From Tannerella sp. (GTDB lineage Bacteria > Bacteroidota > Bacteroidia > Bacteroidales > Tannerellaceae): 5,371 nt of DNA. The notes beneath the pieces were generated by a model. That model was not told the origin of the DNA, ran no database searches, and was given only the letters and a program-made list of their open reading frames with translations. Location of the stretch: contig JAIRKN010000141.1 of the NCBI GenBank assembly GCA_031260095.1, positions 1-5,371 of the forward strand, read 5' to 3'. Positions 1 through 5,371 of the stretch are shown here, one piece after another. Each line of letters starts with the position of its first letter. The first letter of the stretch is position 1. The position numbers and the translations under genes were made by a program.

Positions 1-551
1 GTCAGGTTTAATACGGTTGGTTTATCCGTAACGGCGTGATAGGATATTACGACTTCGTTGTCATCTGTCAGACGGTAAGTTATTGTTGTATCCAATTTAC
101 CGGGAAAACCTTCCTCGCCATCTGCCGAAGAATAGGTTAGTTCGACAGTTTGTCTATCTAATAGTTTCATATCCCAGACCACCGCGTTAAAACCTTTGAT
201 TCCACCATGCAGGCTGTTGGGGCCGTTATTCATCGCCAGCTTGTTGTAGACCACCCCATCTATGGAAAATCTCCCTTTGGCGATCCTGTTTCCGTAACGT
301 CCGCATACGGCACCGAAATAAGGTTCTTCAGACGTCAGGTAATCACTGACGGACTGGTGTCCGGTCACGACGTCCGTTAATTCTCCGTTTTTGTCCGGGA
401 TCATGAGGGATACGATTTTAGCTCCATAATTCAAGATAGTTACTTCGGAGCCGTTTTTGTTTGTGAGTACACAAAGATTCGTCTCTTTTCCGTCAACTAT
501 TTTATGGAAATCAGCCAAAAGCAACCCGGAACGTGTCTGTTCATTCTTCAT
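1..551 (-). CDS. galM: Aldose 1-epimerase (mutarotase), N-terminal part, cut by left window edge
   Basis: The reading frame opens at ATG (551-549) and stays open for 183 codons to the left edge, so the C-terminal part is missing. Family members interconvert the alpha and beta anomers of aldoses such as galactose and glucose, usually ahead of the Leloir pathway. Visible family marks are an N-terminal beta-rich stretch (NYGAKIVSLMIPDKNG, residues 41-56), GRYGNRIAKGRF (84-95) with the conserved substrate-contacting arginine, and NNGPNSLHGG (108-117) with the first conserved active-site histidine, His115, followed by GF....W. The visible part ends at ...KPTVLNL, just before the place where the family carries its second histidine (N-x-TNH-x-YFNL). 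The catalytic glutamate also lies outside the window. No signal peptide is seen, although some family members are secreted. The leader before the ATG is AT-rich with no Shine-Dalgarno, as is usual in Bacteroidota. It is transcribed divergently from the barrel gene at 775. The family call is firm; the precise sugar is not shown. Confidence 0.93.
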   Translation of the reverse strand, partial: MKNEQTRSGLLLADFHKIVDGKETNLCVLTNKNGSEVTILNYGAKIVSLMIPDKNGELTDVVTGHQSVSDYLTSEEPYFGAVCGRYGNRIAKGRFSIDGVVYNKLAMNNGPNSLHGGIKGFNAVVWDMKLLDRQTVELTYSSADGEEGFPGKLDTTITYRLTDDNEVVISYHAVTDKPTVLNL

Positions 552-602
552 AAAGATTCTTTTAAATTGAGCGTAAAATTAGTGTTATTATTTGATATGA
601 TG

Positions 603-640
603 CGACTTGAAAATATGTTTTAAAACATATTTTCAAGTCG
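603..640. repeat. Perfect 38-bp palindrome (two 19-bp arms, no spacer)
   Basis: The left arm CGACTTGAAAATATGTTTT (603-621) is followed directly by its exact reverse complement (622-640), with no mismatch and no spacer. It begins 52 bp upstream of the mutarotase ATG and ends 134 bp before the barrel ATG. Neither side is followed by a T-tract, and no gene ends here, so an intrinsic terminator is unlikely. It could be an operator for a dimeric or tetrameric regulator acting on either divergent gene. If transcribed, it could instead form a hairpin with about 17 bp of stem and a UUAA loop in a leader. The palindrome is seen directly; the role is inference. Confidence 0.9.
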
Positions 641-680
641 TGTTCATGTAATTTTCTGACAATAAGACATGATGATAAAC

Positions 681-742
681 TATTTTTGTTTAAGTTTGCA
701 GTCTTTTTATATTAATTGATAACATCAGATTTCATATTTTTG
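681..742 (+). promoter_or_regulatory. Possible promoter region of the barrel gene (three TAnnTTTG words)
   Basis: Three exact matches to the Bacteroidota -7 consensus TAnnTTTG lie on the plus strand: TATTTTTG at 681-688, TAAGTTTG at 691-698 and TATTTTTG at 735-742. The last would start transcription roughly 25 bp before the ATG at 775. None has a convincing TTTG -33 partner at the usual spacing of about 19-21 bp; the nearest TTG before the third word is at 716-718, only 16 bp away. I found no matching word on the minus strand for the mutarotase gene. AT-rich DNA gives such words by chance, so this is tentative. Confidence 0.3.
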
Positions 743-774
743 ATCATGTGGACTAATAGAATAATGTGCGGGAA

Positions 775-2016
775 ATGAGAAAATGTTTATATAATATATG
801 TACGATCTGTTTGGCCGTATTTGTTTTATCCGGCAGGCAAGAGCTTTTTGCACAAATGACGGATCAATTATATATATCTGACAGCCATATAGATACTCTG
901 CGCAAAGGGCAATTGTCTTTGGAGATAGACAATATATCTTTCTTCAAGAATAACGAATTTAATTCAACGGTTCAAAAAGGCTATACCTTACCTGGGTTTT
1001 GGTTGCAATTGAAAGCGTCGCACTATCCATTTTCGAATTTGAAGATAGAAAGCGGGTTCCATTCTATCTGGTTTTGGGGGAGTACACGGTATCCGGCATT
1101 TGCCTATAAAGGGATATCCACATGGAGTGGACAGGATTATGCAAATAATGTACACGTACTGCCTTATTTCAGGACTCATATTGCCCTTTCGAAAAATGTT
1201 GATTTTGTTTTAGGAGATATTTACGGCGGTTCTAACCACCGGTTAATAGAGCCGTTATATAATCCTGAATTAAATCTGACGTCCGATCCGGAAACCGGTT
1301 TGCAATTTTTATATCATTCCAAATGGCTTCATTTTGATATGTGGGTTGACTGGATGACGTATATCTATAAATTAGATACCAAACAGGAGGCATTTGTGGT
1401 CGGAGGATCTGCCCGTTTTATGGCAAATTCCCCGGAATCTCCCTTTCATGTTTATTTTCAATTACAGGGTTTAGCCCAGCATAGAGGAGGGGAGATTGAT
1501 GTTACAAACGAGGACGTGCAGACTATATTGAATAGCGCGACAGGTATGGGGATTACATGGAATATCAATCGTAAATTCCTTAAACATGTCAACGCGGAGT
1601 TTGATCTGGTTGGTTATAATTTCCCCAAAGGACACGTATATACATTGGATAAGGGAGTTGGTTATTACGCGAAGCTGGCTGTGCAACTATCCGATTTTAA
1701 TATCAGGACTTCTTATTGGTCTTGCCGGAATTTTATGTCGGTTTTCGGAAGTGCGTTTTATGGCTCCGTCTCGACAAAAGAGAGCGGTATGTTGTATGAA
1801 AATCCGGAGATGCTTTATTTGGGAGCTGATTATATATATCCTTTAAGTAAAGGTTTCGCTTTTGGTATTAAAACCGAAACCTACTATTATTTATCAGGGA
1901 AAATGTATCATCCGGTAACGGGACTCTATGCGCCTACTGCTTTTGGTTACAATATAAATTATTCAATAGGCGTATGTTTACGGATTAATCCTTCGTTTTT
2001 ATTGAAACAGTATTAG
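775..2016 (+). CDS. Secreted protein of unknown function, probable outer-membrane beta-barrel
   Basis: The protein is 413 residues from ATG 775. Residues 1-27 form a signal peptide: a short basic start (MRK), a hydrophobic core (CTICLAVFVL) and a likely signal peptidase I site at LFA-Q (26/27). There is no lipobox cysteine. The mature part has many short aromatic strands with alternating polarity separated by turns, such as GFWLQLKASHYPF, FRTHIALSKNVDFVLGDIYGG, WLHFDMWVDWMTYIYKL, FHVYFQLQGLAQH, YYAKLAVQLSDFNIRTSYW and FAFGIKTETYYYLSG, and it ends in an aromatic residue (Tyr413). Together these suggest an outer-membrane beta-barrel. A striking middle motif is GGSNHRLIEPLYNPELNLT (151-169). I recall similar uncharacterised proteins in Bacteroides, but no function. 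GTG at 766 is in frame (416 residues), but ATG 775 gives a standard signal peptide and is preferred. No plug domain, TonB box or enzyme motif is visible. The stop overlaps the end of regulator A on the opposite strand by 32 bp. Confidence 0.75.
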   Translation: MRKCLYNICTICLAVFVLSGRQELFAQMTDQLYISDSHIDTLRKGQLSLEIDNISFFKNNEFNSTVQKGYTLPGFWLQLKASHYPFSNLKIESGFHSIWFWGSTRYPAFAYKGISTWSGQDYANNVHVLPYFRTHIALSKNVDFVLGDIYGGSNHRLIEPLYNPELNLTSDPETGLQFLYHSKWLHFDMWVDWMTYIYKLDTKQEAFVVGGSARFMANSPESPFHVYFQLQGLAQHRGGEIDVTNEDVQTILNSATGMGITWNINRKFLKHVNAEFDLVGYNFPKGHVYTLDKGVGYYAKLAVQLSDFNIRTSYWSCRNFMSVFGSAFYGSVSTKESGMLYENPEMLYLGADYIYPLSKGFAFGIKTETYYYLSGKMYHPVTGLYAPTAFGYNINYSIGVCLRINPSFLLKQY

Positions 2017-3664
2017 CATTTAGGGAGATAAGAAATAATTCGAGGCTATCATCCGGCCCTAAGCCGAACTTTTTCTTCAGGCGGTAACGAAGTCCGTGTA
2101 CGGATGCCTGTTCAATAGAAAAGCAGGCTGAAACTTCTGCAATTTCCATGCCTATCGTAAAACAAATGCAATATTTAATATATTGTACCGATATATTGCC
2201 GTCGTATCTGTCTTTAATGTTCTTGACACAGGCTTCGTTTAAATGGCAGAGTTTTTCAATATAATTTTTTCTATTTTTCAAGTGTTTATTTATGAGTTGT
2301 TCCAGGTCTTCTTTGATGATTTCGTACATGGGGAGTTCTTTCGAGTTATCATATCCGGCACACATCAGATTTTCGTATTCCGCCGTCTTTTTTGCAAAAA
2401 GTTCGACTTGTTCGTCAAGTTTTCTTTTTTCTTTTTCCAGTTCCTCCAGTTCTTTACTTTTTCCCATCAGCTCCATTTCCTTTAGATGAAAATCGGACAG
2501 TACATCATATTTTTCAAGTAAAGCTTTTTCCGCCTGTTCATTTTTTAGTTTTAGTCTTAATTCGGCGTCTTCTTTTGCTTTTTTCTCCAATGCCGTAAGA
2601 TGTTCTATATTTTTGCGCTTCACGTAGAAAAAGGCTAACAGCAGAATAATGGTAATAAATAGAAGTATACAGATAACGGTTATAAGCGCAGAACGTTTTT
2701 TATAGAATTCATTTTGCGTTTTGAGATTGGACACTTCGGCATTTTTCGTTTCTGTTATAATTTGAAGTTCAATCGTTTTTATTTCATTATTATGTATTTC
2801 GAGTTCATAATTGCTTTTTAACTCCTCATACTTTAATGCGTTCTTATAATCGCCTTTCGTTTCGTTTATTTTGCTTAACAGGGTATAATTATTTGCGTAC
2901 AACTCCTGATATCCGAACCTTCGGTAATTATCAATCAGTTCATTGGTTATGGAGGCTTGTAATTCGGCTTGTTCCATATTCTTTGCGGCATAATAAACCA
3001 AGGATTGCACATAGGATATGCAGATATACGGAAGCGGATCCGTTTCATTTCCGGCAAGCTCTTCAGCACTTTTAATATGTTGGTTAATAACTATAAAATC
3101 CGGATTTTCCCTTTTTAATTCATATTCTGCAATTTGTATATGAGTCAGACTGATAGGAATATCCATCTCCATATCCTTTAATTTACCGGATTGGTATAAT
3201 GCGATTGATTTGTTTTCATATAACAGTATAGTGTCCAATAACGCTTCATTCAGGGTTTCGCTATATCTTACTTTATATAAAGAGGCGTAGAGCGCATTTA
3301 TGACAAATTTTAATTTATACTCTCCGGGTAAGGCTTGTTGCAGTTTCTCCGCTTTTGCCAATAATTGTTTGATAGATACGGTATCTTCCCGTATGGACGC
3401 TTCTTCCGTAAGCGCCAGAAGGATATCGGTTGCCGGATCCGGGTGGTTTTCGAGTTGTTTGTCGTAATAAAGCGACCTGTATAAATAATCATACACATCC
3501 TCCTTATGGTTATAATCTCTATCCGGTTTATTGTTTTCGCGGATCAGTTTGTAGATAGAGTCGATGTCTGACATATCGAATATTCTTTCGGGGCGGGCCG
3601 CATTTGTCTGTACATAGGGAAGCGCATAGATAAAAAAACAAAATATCAGGTATCTTCTTTTCAT
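1985..3664 (-). CDS. Regulator A: periplasmic TPR sensor, one membrane helix, coiled coil and C-terminal HTH
   Basis: The protein has 559 residues. Residues 1-23 (MKRRYLIFCFFIYALPYVQTNAA) are a signal peptide. Residues 25 to about 290 are helical with TPR-like repeats, clearest at 215-247 and 256-289 (...KGDYKNALKYEELKS). One membrane helix spans about 325-348 (ALITVICILLFITIILLLAFFYVKRK), and the basic residues after it place the C-terminus in the cytoplasm. A charged coiled coil follows (about 353-432), holding EKYDVLSDFHLKEMELMGK (384-402). A LuxR/GerE-like helix-turn-helix lies at about 494-548, with EVSACFSIEQASVHGLRYRLKKKFGL as helix, turn and recognition helix. No receiver, kinase or ATP-binding domain is seen, so it is probably a one-component transmembrane transcription regulator, like other Bacteroidota TPR/HTH proteins. 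The ligand and target genes are unknown. It starts 6 bp after the stop of regulator B without a Shine-Dalgarno, so translation may be coupled. Its last 10 codons and stop overlap the barrel gene end. Confidence 0.85.
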   Translation of the reverse strand: MKRRYLIFCFFIYALPYVQTNAARPERIFDMSDIDSIYKLIRENNKPDRDYNHKEDVYDYLYRSLYYDKQLENHPDPATDILLALTEEASIREDTVSIKQLLAKAEKLQQALPGEYKLKFVINALYASLYKVRYSETLNEALLDTILLYENKSIALYQSGKLKDMEMDIPISLTHIQIAEYELKRENPDFIVINQHIKSAEELAGNETDPLPYICISYVQSLVYYAAKNMEQAELQASITNELIDNYRRFGYQELYANNYTLLSKINETKGDYKNALKYEELKSNYELEIHNNEIKTIELQIITETKNAEVSNLKTQNEFYKKRSALITVICILLFITIILLLAFFYVKRKNIEHLTALEKKAKEDAELRLKLKNEQAEKALLEKYDVLSDFHLKEMELMGKSKELEELEKEKRKLDEQVELFAKKTAEYENLMCAGYDNSKELPMYEIIKEDLEQLINKHLKNRKNYIEKLCHLNEACVKNIKDRYDGNISVQYIKYCICFTIGMEIAEVSACFSIEQASVHGLRYRLKKKFGLGPDDSLELFLISLNANTVSIKTKD

Positions 3665-3670
3665 AATGAA

Positions 3671-5371
3671 TTATCTGCTACCGGGTTCAAATTTGTTTGT
3701 CACTTTCGCAGAAGATAATGTATTATTCATCTTACGGAGAAAAATACCCAGGTCGTCATTGGCGTCCAATCCGAATTTTTTCTTTAACCGGTATCTTACC
3801 ATGTGTACGGAAGCCTGTTCTATGGAGAAACATTCTGATACCTCTCCGATTTCCATTCCTATGGCAAAGCACACGCAATATTTTATATAGGGTATGGATA
3901 AATTTCCGTTGTATGTTTTTTTAAGTACGGAAATATATTGTTCATCCATTCGTCCCAGCGATTCAATATAGTCCTTTTTATCCGGGAATTTTTTAATAAT
4001 GAGCCGGGTTATATCTTCTACAACTAATTTATTCAAGGATTCTTCCGTCTTGATAGATTCCTGTTTTTTATCATTTATGTGTTCGTATTCATTTATCTTT
4101 TGTGTATAAGCTTCAATTTGTTTGTCAAGGATTTCTTTATCTTTCATCAATTGTTCCATTGCCTTGTTCTTACCTTCCAGTTCCATCTCTTTGAAGTGGT
4201 AGTCCGACAGTACTTCATACTTTTCCAATTGCGCTTTAACGGCTTGTTCCTCCTTAATTTTGAGATTAAGTTCCGCTTCTTCTTTTTCCGCCTTCATCAA
4301 AGCCGAACGGCGTATTATACTTTTCTTCACAGTATAAAACCACAGCCAGAGCAATACGATTGCAGTAACCATCAAAAAGGCCACCAATATTAACATACTG
4401 GTTGATTTTATCTGGTTAGCATTTATAATTTTCAACTGTTCGATTTTGCGTTCCTCTTTTTCCGTATTATATAAATATTCCAGTTCGCGTGTTTCTATAT
4501 TACGCATTTTCAACTTCAGATTATTCTTTATCCTGTTATACTTCAATGCCCCTTCGTAGTCGCCTTTCGAATATAAGATTTTTCCATGAAGGCCGGCATA
4601 TACGGATTCGTCGGCATAAAATGCTTCCGGAGGATACATCGTACCGCCTTCTTTTACCTGTTGCAGCAAATAATTTTCGGCTTCTGTAATTTGTCTTTCT
4701 GCTTCGTCGTATTTTTTTTGCTCAAACAGGAAGATCGCTTCCGTATATTTTATCCGGCTCACGATATATGTATCATCCGTATACCCCATCGACTTAGCCT
4801 TTTCTATACATTCTATTATATAATCCCAGTCCGGTTCCTTTATTAGAGAGCAATATTCGGCAATCAGAAGCCAGGATTGCAATATATCATACTCCAATTC
4901 ATCAGGCAACTCATTTTTATTCGAATAAAAAAGTTCGACACGTTTTTTCTCATAAAAAATAGCCGAATCAAGCATAGACTCCCGTTGATATGTATCAAAA
5001 TACATATAATATAAATCGGACTTCATAGCGCTTAATGAAAAATCAAGGAAAGGAGAATATTCTTTTTGCAGAAGGATTTCTACTTTTCGAATAAATCTAT
5101 TCGCGAATACAGTATCCGGTTGATTCGCCATATATACGGATATATTATAGATATAGTAGCTTATTGTCTGTATTTCCTGGGATATCGAGTCATAATAATC
5201 AATTGCCTTTTCAAACTGTCTATACCCTTCTTTCTTTCCGTAAGGTACATTAATAGACTGTGTTCCCTTTGTGTAGTGGTATCGTGCCAGAGCTAAAGGA
5301 TTGGTTGCATTCTCCGCATAAATATCGGCCGAATCTATATACAGGTTAAACAATGTTTTATCGTTCCATTC
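3671..5371 (-). CDS. Regulator B: TPR sensor, membrane helix, coiled coil and HTH; N-terminus beyond right edge
   Basis: The frame is open to the right edge and reads EWNDKTLFNLYIDSADIY at the border, giving 566 visible residues. The codon at 5353 is TTG and is internal, not a start, so the signal peptide and true start lie outside. Numbering from codon 5353, TPR-like helical pairs occur at about 22-57 (YHYTKG...YRQFEKAIDYYDSI), 199-231 (KKYDEAERQITEAENYL) and 251-283 (YSKGDYEGALKYNRIKN). The membrane helix is about 318-341 (TSMLILVAFLMVTAIVLLWLWFY), the coiled coil about 345-430 with EKYEVLSDYHFKEMELEGK (377-395), and the HTH about 488-543. Over the C-terminal 66 residues, 45 match regulator A by hand count. 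The architecture indicates a one-component regulator sensing a periplasmic cue, with cytoplasmic DNA binding. It is the upstream gene of a pair with regulator A (gap 3665-3670). Like A, it lacks receiver or kinase motifs. Ligand and targets are unknown. Confidence 0.85.
   Translation of the reverse strand, partial: EWNDKTLFNLYIDSADIYAENATNPLALARYHYTKGTQSINVPYGKKEGYRQFEKAIDYYDSISQEIQTISYYIYNISVYMANQPDTVFANRFIRKVEILLQKEYSPFLDFSLSAMKSDLYYMYFDTYQRESMLDSAIFYEKKRVELFYSNKNELPDELEYDILQSWLLIAEYCSLIKEPDWDYIIECIEKAKSMGYTDDTYIVSRIKYTEAIFLFEQKKYDEAERQITEAENYLLQQVKEGGTMYPPEAFYADESVYAGLHGKILYSKGDYEGALKYNRIKNNLKLKMRNIETRELEYLYNTEKEERKIEQLKIINANQIKSTSMLILVAFLMVTAIVLLWLWFYTVKKSIIRRSALMKAEKEEAELNLKIKEEQAVKAQLEKYEVLSDYHFKEMELEGKNKAMEQLMKDKEILDKQIEAYTQKINEYEHINDKKQESIKTEESLNKLVVEDITRLIIKKFPDKKDYIESLGRMDEQYISVLKKTYNGNLSIPYIKYCVCFAIGMEIGEVSECFSIEQASVHMVRYRLKKKFGLDANDDLGIFLRKMNNTLSSAKVTNKFEPGSR

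Noticed and set aside
603..640. Palindrome as an intrinsic terminator
   Set aside because: Both flanking genes are transcribed away from it, and neither flank has a T-tract on the relevant strand.
766..774. GTG start three codons upstream of the barrel ATG
   Set aside because: ATG 775 gives a standard signal peptide beginning MRK. The GTG adds MRE in front of it, including an acidic residue that does not suit a signal peptide start.
1471..1846. Open frames of 71 and 86 codons, one on each strand, inside the barrel gene
   Set aside because: They lie wholly within a convincing secreted-protein gene and show no domain or start signal of their own.
2243..2598. Phe/Ser-rich open frames on the plus strand
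   Set aside because: They are antisense to the coiled-coil and membrane parts of regulator A. Runs of Lys/Glu codons read backward give Phe/Leu/Ser-rich frames, and they overlap each other in different frames.
1985..3664. Regulator A as a hybrid two-component sensor
   Set aside because: No histidine kinase, ATP-binding or receiver motif is present. The region between membrane helix and HTH is only a charged coiled coil.
4079..4393. 104-residue Phe-rich open frame on the plus strand
   Set aside because: It is antisense to the coiled coil and membrane helix of regulator B. The composition is explained by reverse-complement Lys/Glu codons, and there is no leader or neighbour support.
5351..5353. 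Possible TTG start of regulator B
   Set aside because: The frame stays open for six more codons to the edge (EWNDKT), the residues look like normal family sequence, and a start here would leave no signal peptide for a protein with a periplasmic sensor.

Overview
The window looks like chromosomal DNA of a Bacteroidota member, probably Bacteroidales. This rests on three things: two long regulators with the periplasmic TPR / single membrane helix / coiled coil / C-terminal helix-turn-helix layout common in that group, gene starts with AT-rich leaders and no clear Shine-Dalgarno, and several TAnnTTTG (-7 type) promoter-like words in the one real intergenic gap. I cannot name the genus from sequence alone.

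Layout. (1) Positions 1-551, minus strand: the first 183 codons of an aldose 1-epimerase (mutarotase, GalM family), running off the left edge. (2) Positions 552-774: a divergent intergenic region holding a perfect 38-bp loop-less palindrome (603-640) and three TAnnTTTG words facing right. (3) Positions 775-2016, plus strand: a secreted, probably outer-membrane beta-barrel protein of unknown function. (4) Positions 1985-3664, minus strand: a membrane-spanning TPR/HTH regulator ('regulator A'), whose 3' end overlaps the barrel gene tail to tail by 32 bp. (5) Positions 3671-5371, minus strand: a second, paralogous regulator ('regulator B'), open at the right edge and lying 6 bp upstream of regulator A, so B and A are very probably one transcript, B first.

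How the parts may fit (inference): B and A look like one-component transmembrane regulators. A periplasmic TPR sensor would signal through a membrane helix and a conserved coiled coil to a nearly identical DNA-binding domain. Their C-terminal ends match closely while the sensor halves have diverged, which suggests related DNA targets but different inputs. Their targets cannot be read from this window. The mutarotase points to sugar metabolism on the left flank. The barrel gene shares its upstream region with the mutarotase gene and could share control through the palindrome. I see no mobile element, RNA gene, CRISPR array or defence cassette. The most unusual items are the palindrome and the tandem regulator pair.
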